The notes beneath the pieces are model-generated. The model did no database searches, was not told where the DNA came from, and worked only from the letters and a program-made list of their open reading frames with translations. The translations under genes and the position numbers were made by a program. Positions 46,551 through 57,565 of a stretch of 64,000 nucleotides of DNA are shown here, in pieces (the first letter of the stretch is position 1; every line of letters starts with the position of its first letter). The DNA comes from Orbilia blumenaviensis (lineage: Eukaryota > Ascomycota > Orbiliomycetes > Orbiliales > Orbiliaceae): contig JAVHNS010000009.1 of NCBI GenBank assembly GCA_036872755.1, forward strand, positions 744,001-808,000. Direction: 5' to 3'.

Positions 46551-48126
46551 ATGGGTGGCTGCATGTCGAGAGAGGCATCGGAGGAGATGGAACAGAGGAA
46601 AAAGAGTCAGGCAATAGACAGAGAAATCATGGATGACTCGCGGCGGTTAAGACGCGAGTGCAAAATCCTGTTACTAGGTAGGTTTTTTCTCACTCTTCCC
46701 TTTTTATGCATTAACGAGATTCCGGGAATTTGTATTTTCCCTTGTCTTCTTTCCCCTTATCGCTGCCGTTGTCGTTCCTTTCATTTTTCGGAGTTATTTT
46801 TTTTTTCCTAATGCTGGGTTGGCTGGGCAGGATCTGGTGAGAGCGGGAAATCGACCATCGTGAAACAAATGAAGATTATACACCAGAACGGCTACACAGT
46901 AGAAGAGTTGGCACAATACCGATTAACGGTCTACAAGAACTTGGTCGACTGCGCGAAAGCCCTGATAGACGCTATGCGACAGTTCGATATCGTACCGGAT
47001 CACGAAACGAACAAGGTAGGAACGAAAATGCTACGACAACTCCAGGACCTGAAGGCTTCCGGACGACCACTAACACTCTTTATCCTTTGTGTAGGAGCAT
47101 ATGGACTTTCTACATACTTTCCAGGTGGACCCGGATCCGAGTGTACCTCTTGACCTTCGCGTTAGCAAGGCCGTAGCGGCGTTATGGGACGACCCAGCAG
47201 TTCCGTCCGTCCTTGAGCATCAGAGCGAATTCTACATCATGGACTCGGCACCATAGTACGTCCTCTCCTTCTCGGTTCGATTTCTCGACGGTTTTATCAA
47301 GGGGAAAAGATTTGTTAACACGCTGTATTTTTCTTTTTCTTTCTAGTTTTTTTGCCGAAGCTGCGCGGATAGGTGCCCCAGATTACATTCCTTCGGAAGC
47401 GGACGTGCTACGCGCTAGGACGAAAACTACTGGTATCTACGAGACGCGATTTACCATGGGACAGTTGAACATTCAGTACGAATTCCTTACGGATGAAACG
47501 GAAATTGGATCATCATACTAATTTAGAAATTCAGCATGTTTGACGTCGGTGGCCAGAGAAGTGAAAGGAAAAAGTGGATCCACTGCTTTGAATCGGTCAC
47601 ATCCATTATATTCTGCGTCGCATTGAGCGAATACGACCAGGTTTTATTAGAGGAGCAGAACCAGGTAAGAAATGGAAGCTGAACACTACGTCACGGTTAA
47701 GAGATTTGATAGCCTAATCTTTTTTCTTCTTTCAGAACCGAATGTTGGAATCTCTTGTGCTCTTCGATTCGGTGGTGAACAGTCGATGGTTTGTCCGAAC
47801 AAGTATTATTCTTTTCTTAAATAAGGTCGACCTGTTTCGACAAAAGCTGCCACGAACACCGCTATCGAATTACTTCCCCGACTACTCTGGTGGACCAGAT
47901 GTCAATAGAGCCGCCAAGTACTTGCTTTGGAGATTTAACCAAGTCAATCGTGCACATCTGAACTTATATCCTCAGTATGTTGTCCCTCCGGGATTATATG
48001 CGCATATTTGCTAACCACGATAACAGCCTTACACAAGCCACAGATACATCGAATATTAGGCTGGTGTTCGCTGCAGTCAAGGAGACGATCCTCCAGAATG
48101 CCCTCAAGGACTCTGGCATCTTATAA
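46551..48126 (+). CDS. Heterotrimeric G-protein alpha subunit, group III (GNA-3/GanB type)
   Basis: Couples membrane receptors (nutrient sensing) to adenylate cyclase in filamentous fungi. Exons: 46551-46677, 46831-47015, 47095-47255, 47347-47475, 47535-47664, 47736-47974 and 48027-48126, giving 356 aa, standard length. The N-terminus MGGCMS has Gly2 for myristoylation and Cys4 for palmitoylation. The P-loop GSGESGKS is residues 43-50. Switch I is RARTKTTG, switch II is [17 protein letters not shown] is intact, and the G5 region is TQATDT. The C-terminus KDSGIL lacks the Cys at -4 of group I subunits, and the whole sequence matches group III fungal subunits. All motifs for a functional GTPase are present. 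A long pyrimidine-rich leader precedes the ATG. Confidence 0.95.
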
Positions 48127-50954
48127 ACTGGGACTGAATGCCAATATCCTCCCGACCCTCCACCTCAGCTTGGAAGAAAGTGCGATTCTTTATTCGCGGA
48201 ATAAAAATATCCCCCCGCTTGCCAGTTGGGCATCTGGCACCGCTTTGAACCGACTTGAGGATTGACCGAACGCCAAGGGGTTCTCTTTCCATACTATTGA
48301 CAACCACAGCGTCTGGACAACTATATATTTTCGAAGTTCTGTGATATTTGGACCGATGCTATATATATTTTTGGAGATTACAGCAGTCACAGCCTCGGTT
48401 ACGTAACAACAAAAAAAAAACGAATGATCCGTTTTCTCCGGGCTTCGATTCACGACTGATAACTTTTACGACTTATCCGTTCAGTTTCATTTGAACGCTT
48501 CAGTTTCTTCAGTAGACTGACGACGACACTTTGATTACTTCCTCTCCCCTACCAGCCGACCTCCTTCCGACTGGCCTTTGCGGCACGCGAATGTATTGTA
48601 CGTTACACGGAGACTCTACCTGGATGAATTGTATTCATTGCTTCATACTGGTACCCGAGTTGAAAACCGAATGATCTTGCCTCGATGTTCTCCTTTCTTC
48701 GTTTTTTACCGTCAACTCTTTGCTTCGGACCTTGCTCTTTCCTTTTGCGTACTATGTTTGTCCTTATCAAAAAATCTCGCCCTTTTGCTTAACGGAGTTC
48801 CGGGTCTTGTGTCACTTTTTTCTTTGTTTCTGTTCCGGCCGATATCTTCCTGTTTACTACTTTATGGTTTTCCTTCCTCTTGTTCTTATTTTTGAACTGC
48901 GGGCTTGCTCTTCTGTTTGAATCGTCACTCGGTGGTGTTTCCCTTTATTTTCTTTCCTCTCTTATCTTACTATTATTATGTGCGCTCGGGCAGGAGCAAA
49001 TTCTCTTTTTTTATTCCCTTTATACTTTTTAAAGCCCCCCTCCCTGTTGACCAATTCCTGTCTGGGGATGCAGCGACAACGCTATCTCGGACCCGCTCAT
49101 ACCATTCCGCCCCCCTCTCATACTTTTAGAAGAGCACAAAATCAGAAGCCCTTAGCCCTTACAAACACTTTCGATAGTTGGAAATTTCCACCCGTCTTTT
49201 TTTTCTTCCTCTCTCTCTCACTTTTCTTTTTTCCTTTTGAAAAAAAATCACTTTCCTATTCCCTCCAGAAATTACGAGACCAAATTTACAATTATACTAT
49301 CATAATAATGCTTTTTTTGATCATTACCATTACTTTTACCACCACCACCACTATTATATATATATAATTACCATGAGGAGTACTTCCTCTGGACGAAGGA
49401 TTTGGAAGGACGGCCCGAGGTTGCCTACGTGGCAGTCTGAACCCTCCCTTCTACTTTGAACCCGACTTCTCCGACAAATATAACACCGACGACTACAGTA
49501 GGGAGCCGCTGGTTGGGGCCAGGCTTTATTAGGCCCCTCGCAGAATCCCACGATACAACTACCCCGGGTACCCCCTAGTTTATTTCAACATACACAGCGG
49601 GAACTGGATGGTTTAGCTGGTAAATGAGAGAAGGCTAGAAGGATTACATGTATCAGGGGATGTGAAATCGAACGGGATCCTGGTAATTCGGAGGGGGGGT
49701 TGAGGCTTTGTTGGGCCATGAAATGGAAGTTGGGGTTGATTATTACCTATGTAGCTTGATTTTTTGGTACGATTGCTACTATGGGGCTACAGTTGCTATT
49801 GCTGCTGTTACTGCCAGCTGCTGCCATGCTGTTACCAAGAATAGCTTATATATATACACACGTGCGCTGAGATCTGGGTTTAGAATAGAGGGATGAAAGG
49901 AGGAAAGGGGTGGCAGAATATTTATTCTCTTTTTATATATACTATTACATATACTTAAATAAACTGTATAGATGTTACTGTAAATACACTCGATATAAGA
50001 ATGAAAGCTGCCTGTAATATAGTTTAATGTCTTATTGTTTGGTTCTGAGGGATGCTATCTATCTGTGCTGTCTCTTTTCTTTGCTTTCCATTTGCTAACT
50101 AAAAGCCTAGATCAAAATAGTCTAGCACGTGGGATTGCCTGTCTGTCCGAGAGAAGGGAGAAAGAAGGCTGAAGCTTTACTGGGATCACTTAATTAAAAA
50201 AAGTAACCACGCATCCTGCTTATATCTCCACGTCTTCCAGCCCGCCGATTGGACCGGCAACCTGGATTTTGACAGTCCTGCAGGAAATAAGAAACGGCCT
50301 TTGTTTGCTTGTCACCAGGATCTAGTTTTCGAACTCCGTTACTCTTCTGCAGATCGTGGAAGACAGTTCGCTTGTCTTTTTTTTTTTATGGTTTGGTTTG
50401 TCGCAGGAACCGAGAGGTGCGGGAGGTAGGCAGCTATAGCTAGTAGGCTGCTCGGGGCCTAGATTTCTTTTTATGCCGTGCACCGGCCGTGCATTACGTT
50501 GCTGAAGTTTGTTATATTATTTATGTCTCTGCCGTTTTTTCTCAAACCTTTAGGGCTTATTGGGTTTGGTTTAGGGGTTTTGATTGGGGTAGACGGCGAA
50601 GTTTAAGGTGCATATTGTGGAAGTTATCGTAATTAGCAATTGGTTGATGCTGAGATAGGCCTATAAGGCAATGCATGTGGGCCTACAAGCAGGCAGGATG
50701 CGGTTGAAGGAAGTTGTGCCAAGACCCGGCCACGCCCTGGGTAGTTAGGCCCCCTGCAACTTTAAGCTGGTCCGGTCCAGAGAGACACGCGAAAGACCCG
50801 TCGCCAATCTTTCGTTCGTCTTCGTCCAATAGATTCAAGATCTCGAGCAGAACCATCAGATCTCTGGTTGGCATTTGACAGTTGCCACCACCACCACCAC
50901 CACCACCACCTCATCTTCCTCCCTCGCACACCCACGCACACACACACCGTCGCC
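48127..50954. other. Intergenic region, no gene seen
   Basis: T/C-rich 3' flank of the G-alpha gene to about 49300, then AT-rich DNA. A CAC/ACC trinucleotide run (50884-50911) lies about 45 bases upstream of the next ATG, in its probable leader. Open frames of up to 129 codons are low-complexity (Phe/Leu/Ser-rich) and have no domain. Confidence 0.45.
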
Positions 50955-51528
50955 ATGTCTGACGAAACACGAGTAAAGTGCACCATCTACGTCAGTACGT
51001 TAACTCTCTAAAATCCCTAACGTCAGTACCATAGCCATTTCCAAACTAACTCTCCATTTGCGTTAAATCTAAACAGCCGGCCTAGACCCCCCAACAACAA
51101 CCCAATCAACCCTCCACTCCTTCTTCATCCCCTTCGGTCCAATAGCCGACATCCATCTGCCCCTCGAAAAGTCGACGTCCCTGTCAAAGGGGTTTGCATA
51201 CGTCGAATTCTCAGAACCTCAAGACGCAGCTGCTGCAATCGATAACTTTGACCAAGCTGAACTATTCGGGAGGGTTATCAGGGTTAGTCAGGCTAAGAAT
51301 TTAGGGTTTAGAGATGGCGGTGCTGGGAGGAATGAGAGTGGGCTCGGAAGTAAAGTTGCGGTTTGGGAACAGGAGGGTTGGTTGAAGAAACATGAGGTCG
51401 ATGAGGAGGATAGGAAGGCTGTGGAGGGTGCTAAGGGGGGTGCAGGTGCTGCCGCTGGGAATGTGGCGGGGGATCCGATGGAAGGACTGGAAGGGTTGGA
51501 TGTGGCTGGGCCGAAGATGAAGAGGTGA
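50955..51528 (+). CDS. RRM-domain RNA-binding protein (cyclophilin-E-like RRM)
   Basis: Two exons, 50955-50994 and 51077-51528, giving 163 aa. A single N-terminal RRM has RNP2 CTIYVTGL (residues 9-16) across the intron and RNP1 KGFAYVEF, followed by AIDNFDQAELFGRVIRVSQA. The tail has GLGSKVAVWEQEGWLKKHEV and ends DPMEGLEGLDVAGPKMKR. This combination matches the small fungal proteins related to the RRM of human PPIE (Cyp33), a spliceosome-associated protein; the cyclophilin domain itself is absent, as expected in fungi. I infer a nuclear pre-mRNA processing role. Splice sites are GTACGT and AACAG, and the frame is consistent. The Gly/Ala-rich stretch around residues 125-145 is probably disordered. 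Confidence 0.9.
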
Positions 51529-51964
51529 TATCTGCTATTCGTACTCGAGCTGCGGTTTTGGAATGGCTTGTCCTACGGTGGATTGGCTATGGACCAGATG
51601 GATGGGGTTTACTGTGTGGCTATATGATATCCGAACTGGTATCAGCTATGAATACCGGCTACTGATGACGATGACGATTGTTATGACCGCGGCAGCCACA
51701 TGTGGGATATCAATGTTGATGGCCGGCATGCAAGGAATGATAGAGGGCGGAAGGGATAAAAAAAATCCCACATCTATCTGATACTAATCCAGTAGACAGT
51801 AGCCGTATATCATCTATCTATCTATCTATCTATCTATCTACAAAAAGATCCCACACGAATATAGGGGAACAACATAAATATACCATTTCTCCCTCTCCAA
51901 TCTCCACCCTTTTTGTGCCAACATATACCGGAGAAAGATGGACACATCATAGAACCCCTATCTA
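51529..51964. other. Convergent intergenic region with ATCT microsatellite
   Basis: 3' flank of the RRM gene and of the minus-strand M28 gene. It has about seven tandem ATCT units at 51812-51840. No gene seen. Confidence 0.5.
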
Positions 51965-53443
51965 TCAATCCACCCTCTCTCTCGTAGACAATCGTGCATA
52001 CCCCGTCCTGACCCCCCTTCTAACCCTCCTCCCAAACCCCATCACAACCGGAAACTCCTCCCAAGGCCTCGCAACCCCCAACATTACCAGCAATACCAAA
52101 ATCCACAACCCAAACCCCGCCGGATCCGCCGCTCTCGCTGCCGAAAACCTTCTAACGCTACCCATCCAACCATCCGGATACCCATTGTCACAAGTATATC
52201 CCCTCCACCCTCCATCACCCCCAGTATTCAACTCTGCGAATCCCAATTCAACCCCCCACGCGACCCCAAACCTCACAAACTCGCCAATCAGCTCTTTATC
52301 CAGCTTTTCAACCGTATCATCTGCCGTGTGTGAATAATCACCGCCACTGTAGGTCTTATCCTTACTATCCGACTCCTCTAGCCTTCCGCCAGTCATCAAC
52401 CCTCCAGGGTATCCAAATCTAATAGCAGCAGCGTGATCACTGCACGCGTATCCGCAAACCGTCTCAACGGCGTTAATACTCGTGTATTCATTTGCTAGCA
52501 GCTTGATATATTGTATATAATTCGAGTGGACAAAGTCGGTTACTATTCCCATTTCTCTATTCATTATTTCTCCTGGCTTGCCGTTATTTGTATTTTTGTC
52601 GTTGTTATTATTATGAGAAGAAGGAGGACCACCGATCATATCAAATTGTAAAACAGAGTGGATATCCATATGCCTTTGATTATAATTCGCAAATACATCC
52701 GTAGAACCCCAGAAACCGGCTTCTTCGGCGGAGTAGAAGTGGAATTCGAGTGTGTTTGCGAATTTAAGTGGTGTTGTTTCAGATCCGGATGGTGGTGTTA
52801 ATAGGGTATGGAAGACCGACAGTAAAGCGGCTACACCTGCTGCGTTATCGTTTGCACCGGGAGCGGGGAGGAGCATTGGCAGGTGGAGATTTAGTGAGTC
52901 AAGGTGGGTGGAGAGAATTACTGTCTTTTTGTATTTTATATCATATTATATTTGGTTTATTGTCATGTCGTTAGCACTTATCCACAATTTTGTTTTACTT
53001 TTATATCATAAGATCATGGTAATAGTGGTAGCAACCTTATTAAAACATAGCTAGGCAAGGTAATTATAAGATATAAGTACACATGGATGGAAACTCACAG
53101 TATTCGACCTCCCCTCCACCCTCGCCACAACTGACGGCTGCGCCCACGCATGCTCAAAATATCTAACAGTAGCGTCCTCCCGTCCACTAGCCTCTATGAT
53201 CTCCTGCAGCCGTCCATGAACCCAGACCGCTGCATCACGACCATAGCTAGACCGGAAATAACGGGTCTTAAAGCTAGTAAGTACTATCAAATCACTCGAT
53301 AGACGGTGCAATGTGTTGTTTTTGTTGTTGTTTCCATTAGAGTCAAGGATTGTGGTTAGAAGGGAGTTTTGGAGAATGGAAGTCGGGAAGGAAGGGATGG
53401 GGTTGCAAAGATTTTGGTTTGTGTTTGTGGGAGAGGGAGGCAT
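51965..53443 (-). CDS. M28-family aminopeptidase (LAP1-like) with C-terminal membrane segment
   Basis: Zinc aminopeptidase of the fungal leucine-aminopeptidase type. Exon 1 is 53443-53099, the intron GTGAGT...AAAAAG, and exon 2 52924-51965, giving 434 aa from the first in-frame ATG. All metal and catalytic positions are present: His122 in STHLDS, bridging Asp141 in GANDNAAG, Glu182/Glu183 in YSAEEAG, Asp210 in FDMIG and His279 in CGYACSDH. Two features are atypical for this normally secreted family. No signal peptide is visible (the frame stays open upstream without an ATG as far as a TGA near 53563), so a 5' exon may be missing. And after the catalytic domain there is a roughly 17-residue hydrophobic segment (AGFGLWILVLLVMLGVA) plus a basic tail, suggesting a membrane-anchored form. 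Poly-Asn near residues 220-229 is low complexity. Confidence 0.88.
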
Positions 53444-53968
53444 TGGATTGTGGGCATTATTGTAGATGTTTGATGTGGTTCGCAAAAGTGATGTGAGGTT
53501 GCGGATGAGAATTGGTGGATGGTAAAAGTTTAGTTGATGTTGGGTTGATGCGGGATGATATCACTCGGCGCCCGCGCGAGCGCGAGTGTGCTGGGCTACA
53601 CTGGCAAGGATTGGCCGGGGAACTGAGCTAATAAGTCTAGTAACCAGCCGGGCCGCTGGTGAGCGGGAATGCGCCCCTGTTGATCGAAGCTTGGCTACCT
53701 TCTTTGGAGTACTTTTTGCTTTGAGATGTAGTTACTGCACGGTTGAGTCTGTTTCTTAGGCTGTAGAATTCTGTACTAGCACATACCTCAGTAATGGCAT
53801 GGTATATGGTTTATGTTGCTGGGTACCTGTAGCCGGCTTCGAATCCAGGCGCTTTAGTCTCCTAATTTAATTGCGGTGGATTGATTACTTATTTTGGATT
53901 CTTCAAGAGTAATGTATAAAATTGAAATTTGAATTTTGAAATTATAAGTGATATGAAAAAAAAAAACT
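53444..53968. other. Upstream flank of the M28 gene, no gene seen
   Basis: Contains the open but ATG-less extension of the aminopeptidase frame (to about 53563), then a GC-rich patch (53570-53600) and AT-rich DNA leading into the MITE-like element. I looked for a signal-peptide exon on the minus strand and found none convincing. Confidence 0.4.
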
Positions 53969-54443
53969 ACGTGATCGATATTTAGATTACAAGTTGTATG
54001 CTGGCCAAAATGTGTCAGAACGATATATAATACGAAACCGCGCGAAATATGTATGTTACAACTTAAGCGAGGCATAAGTGTGTTAATTTTCCACAATTAT
54101 GCTCAACCTCGCTGTCTAATTGTCTAGCTGTCTGGCTTTTTAGTTAGGCGGGCAGGTCGAGCATAATTGTGGAAAATTAACACACTTATGCCTCGCTTAA
54201 GTTGTAATATATGTTGTACCCGGTTTTGGCTAGTTTTGATCAAGACAGTTTATTTAAAAAAATGGAATTTAAAACAGTACAAATAATGATTTGAAAGAGA
54301 ACTAGACGGTTTTCTCTCTCTTTAAAATATTTTAAGATTCGGAAGCAGTCTTAGAAAAGTACCTAAACCCTTACGGTACGGTTTGTATTATGCATTGTTT
54401 TGACACATTTTGGCCGCCGTGTGGTTGGCTCGAAATATTACGT
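53969..54443. mobile_element. Palindromic MITE-like element (Tc1/pogo-type ends), RIP-degraded
   Basis: About 475 bases with long terminal inverted repeats. The left end, ACGTGATCGATATTT...GGCCAAAATGTGTCA, mirrors the right end read on the minus strand, ACGTAATATTT...GGCCAAAATGTGTCA. The match continues through ATAATAC[GA]AAACCG, with differences almost all C/T or G/A transitions. Nested inside is a perfect 49-bp inverted repeat (54056-54104 and 54159-54207) with a 54-bp spacer, predicted to form a large hairpin. No coding frame remains. The ACGTAAT start recalls fungal Tc1/mariner-pogo (Fot1-like) ends, but a clean TA target duplication is not visible. Non-autonomous DNA transposon is the best reading. 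Confidence 0.75.
54056..54207. repeat. Perfect 49-bp inverted repeat (hairpin)
   Basis: The left arm 54056-54104 begins TTACAACTTAAGCGAGGCAT and the right arm 54159-54207 is its exact reverse complement. The central spacer 54105-54158 holds CTGTCTAATTGTCTAGCTGTCTGG. The perfection of the arms contrasts with the diverged outer arms. Confidence 0.92.
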
Positions 54444-55741
54444 GTGAAAATCGTTGGTTGTTCGGATTCTAAAATTTTATGAATGCTAATTGAAATTATA
54501 TCTTTTCCTTATGAAGTTATGATTTACTTAACTATTCCCTAGTATATAGATACCTAGAATTTAAAAGCTTATAAGCTTAAGTAATGTCGTTAATTAATTG
54601 TTTTATTGTGTGTAATGGTGTATCTTATTGCCCGGTGCAAAACATCAGTCAATGTTCTTCCAACAGGTTCCTACTTACCGTAGTCAGCAGCAACTTTCTT
54701 ACAATTACTGTTAAAACAACGCATACCAGGAACCACTGATCGGATGGGACTTGCATATGAACATAAGTTAAGCTTACCAAGACATGTCACAAGTGTAACA
54801 ATACCGAATAAACGGTTGGCAAACATGGGGCTCGTTGCACAAGCAGAGCTTGGGCACAGCTAGCTAGATGTCAGCTCTGTTAGGCTTAGCTTAACGACAT
54901 TCGCAGAATTGACTATGATTGCCAATTATCTGTGAAGATGCGGCAAAGAAAGCTAGGATAAGTTGCAGAAAACCGTTAAACCGTGCATCGATCTATAGCT
55001 ACCGTGCCAGAAATCCTTCGCGGGGCTGCGGGGATTAATCCGGTATCAATCGGTGTGGTATACATTAAAGCTTAGGCGGAGGTTATGACGGTGTTACCGC
55101 CGACGATGTGATATTACTTTAGGTACGTCTTACGATCACAGTACCTCCACAGAGTTAGGTTCAAACGGTATTTTAAAGCCGTATCGTTCTGGCGCAGCAG
55201 TCATAGGAAAGCAGGTGATAATCGTAAATATGCTACTATGAGTTGGTACCCGCTGGACATAATTGTCGATGAGACGGCAGTGCCAGGGTACCTCTGCACA
55301 TCCTATGCGGCTTTCAACGAAAATTTCAGAGCTCTCATATAATTGAAGCTAGTTATAGAGAGTTCTCGTCGACATAATTTCTTGTTAAGAGTTTTCCTAC
55401 TGTCGGGACCTTCACATTAAAAAATTGCTGGATTTTCCGAGTTTCAATATCCCAAGGGCGAGGCAACCCTCCTAAATCTTCTTACAAGCGGTTTTATTTG
55501 TTTAGTGGCAGAGTAGTTGATTATAGGGTATATTGTATGATGTAAGGAGTGTTCGAACAAACTCTAATCGTGATATATAATGCTTCTCTATTGTTGTTAT
55601 TTAGCTGTGGGTAGCTTTATGGGAACTTGTAGACTCTAATATACTAATAGACTGGACTCTAATTTGTGTGAAATTAAAATTTTATTGCTCAGATAGCTAA
55701 AATCTGCGGTAACTGTCAGGCATATAATGGAGGTCAGTGTA
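54444..55741. other. AT-rich repeat-flanking DNA, no gene seen
   Basis: Stops are dense in all frames and no recognisable gene is present. It is probably old, RIP-degraded repeat or spacer DNA between the MITE-like element and the tRNA-like repeat block. Confidence 0.4.
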
Positions 55742-55742
55742 T

Positions 55743-55830
55743 GTATAAATAACGCGGACAGCCTTTTGGCTTAGCAGGTTATGAGCCCGCGCTTTCTGTT
55801 AAGTACTGGGGTTCAATCCTCAGACTGTCT
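55743..55830 (+). repeat. tRNA-like (tRNA-Asn-resembling) element, copy 1
   Basis: After a TATAAATAACGCG leader, 55757-55830 (74 bases) looks like a decayed tRNA. It has a perfect A-box (TGGCTTAGCAGG), a B-box (GGTTCAATCCT), a GACAGCC/GACTGTC acceptor stem with six of seven pairs, a GGCT...AGCC D-stem, and an anticodon loop CTGTTAA giving GUU (Asn). The anticodon stem barely pairs and the spacer before the A-box is too long, so I do not call a working tRNA. Together with a second, more decayed copy it suggests a SINE-like family. Confidence 0.5.
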
Positions 55831-55893
55831 ATTTGCCCAAGTTATTATCCTGCAGACTGAGTCAAATCTATGATTTGTTTAATTGTTTAATAA

Positions 55894-56027
55894 TAGTATT
55901 TGGATCGCCGGCCATGTTGTGGTGATTAGCCTTTATACTCAGTAGTATTTGGATTGTCGGCCATGTTGTGGTGACTAGGTTTTATACTGAGTAGTATTTG
56001 GATCGCCGGCCGCTATGGTGATTAGAA
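55894..56027 (+). repeat. 49-bp tandem repeat, nearly three units
   Basis: Units start at 55894, 55943 and 55992, exactly 49 bases apart, each beginning TAGTATTTGGAT and containing CGGCC. Units 1 and 2 differ mainly by C/T transitions (GATCGCCGG against GATTGTCGG). The third unit diverges after CGGCCG. Confidence 0.85.
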
Positions 56028-56037
56028 GATCAGGTCA

Positions 56038-56095
56038 GGTATAAATAACGCGGACATCTTTTTGTCTTAATAGCAACTTGAGCTTAAACTAAGTT
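56038..56095 (+). repeat. tRNA-like element, copy 2 (more decayed)
   Basis: Shares GTATAAATAACGCGGACA with copy 1 at 55742-55760, then follows it with C-to-T-type changes (TTTTTGTCTTAATAGCAACTTGAGC against TTTTGGCTTAGCAGG-TTATGAGC). It ends just before the stop codon of the minus-strand secreted-protein gene. Confidence 0.55.
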
Positions 56096-56117
56096 ATGTT
56101 TTTAACTACATGTACAA

Positions 56118-56689
56118 CTATCCGAAAACACATGCCACTAAATTACCATCGCTCGTAGTTGAACACCCACCCATCGTCTTCCCATTGCTCTCTGTACACT
56201 GTGATGGAATAAGACCAAGTTGTTGATTGCAAATTGGTGGCGTTACTTTAAATCCTCCAAGCAGAATATGAAGGGACATAGTCACGGTGCGTCCGCCGAA
56301 GGTAATGTCGCAGAAATATGGATCTCCTGTAGAGAGAAAGAGCCCCGCGCCGCCAACTATGACCTGGCAACAGGCGGTAATAGCAGATTTTAAGGTTAAT
56401 CCACCTTGAACGATGATTGGGCTTGGGTATTGTGTCGTTGCGACGGTGCATTCGACGGCATCTGCTCTGGGACTTCTAGGTGATGAAGTAGTGTGTTAGT
56501 TGCAATATGTCAGGGAAACATGTAATTCTGATGCTGTACTCACAGAAGAGGTTTTGCATGTATCAAATCTGGAGCGGAGATGATTGAAAGGATGGTTACA
56601 AGGGCCTATATAATTAATCTTAGCATGATTTTTGATGTAAAAGCGTCTAGAAAGGTTGGTGGAGAAGTATATACTGTAATTGGCTTCAT
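56118..56689 (-). CDS. Small secreted cysteine-rich protein
   Basis: Built from three exons: 56689-56675, 56605-56544 and 56475-56118 (stop TAG), 144 aa. Splice pairs are GTATAT...TATATAG and GTGAGT...ACCTAG, and the lengths (15+62+358) keep the frame. Exon 1 gives only MKPIT; joined to exon 2 it forms a clear signal peptide (ITALVTILSIISAPDLIHA), with likely cleavage after IHA. The mature part has eight cysteines, including a CC pair (ITACCQVIVGG), and a DPYFCDITFGG segment. Spacing does not match hydrophobins because the second CC pair is missing. I do not recognise the family. Size, secretion, cysteines and position beside repeats are effector-like, but that is inference. Without the two introns the gene would look broken. 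Confidence 0.75.
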
Positions 56690-57565
56690 CTTCAGCTTTT
56701 AATGACGATATGACTTGGGATGAAGAATGAGGAGTGCTCTAGAGATCTGGAGGAGGGAGCTTGTGAAGACAAGTCTTTAGCTAGCATGGAAAAAAAGAGG
56801 TTTACGCTTTTCATATAACGAGGAAAGACCGGATATCATGGATTCAAAGTCACCGCACGGTCTGCGTACAGGCCATTAGACTTTGAGAACTATTCTGGCA
56901 CTGCAAGGTACCTCATATCCTTGTTGAATTCAACTTACATCGCATGAGCCATTTCTAAATACGAGAGGCATGATAGATCCCGTTATTTGTGTGGGGGTAA
57001 GTTAAGATCATTATAATATATGTTATCTCTTCGTATTCGAATCCACTTTCTGTGCCACCGGGAGAACGCGGAATTCTCGTCGTACGATATCGTATAGTGA
57101 CTGGACTGGGGCATGCCAGCCTAAAGAGTAGTCATGAGTATGAAGTCAGAGTCATATGTTGCAGGTGATACTCTTTTCGGAGCATTCAGCCCCATGGCTG
57201 TTCAACGGTTTGAATATAGCATTGAGCATTTTGCAGCCTGTCTCGCTCATCAGAGTCAAAAATAGATTAGAAATGAGGATGCTTTAATTTTCTTTCATAA
57301 AACGTGAGCTTAAAGTAACTCCCATAAAACTAATAGATCCATGTGTGAAGGCATTGGGAGTCGAGCGAGTATCTCGAACGTTGATTTATAAAGATCCTTT
57401 TTGACATACAGTGATCTCGTAAACTAGTCTTCAAAATTCAGCCATATAAAATTTTCTGCGGTAGACACACACTAAGATGTGAAATTATGACTGTAAAGAA
57501 ATCTTCTTTGAGGGAATTCGAGAATTCGTGTAGGAAACTAAAATGATGTCTAACTAATGGAGTGT
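56690..57565. other. Intergenic region, no gene seen
   Basis: Promoter of the small secreted-protein gene and 3' flank of the GH55 gene, both on the minus strand. AT-rich; no motif or RNA recognised. Confidence 0.4.

Noticed and set aside
53740..53850. Possible tRNA ending CTTCGAATCCAGGCG
   Set aside because: B-box has a mismatch and no cloverleaf can be drawn upstream.
55894..56027. CRISPR-like array
   Set aside because: The 49-bp units are contiguous tandem repeats without spacers, in a eukaryotic genome.
56118..56689. Hydrophobin identity for the small secreted protein
   Set aside because: It has eight Cys and one CC pair, but the second CC pair and the spacing required for class I or II are absent.
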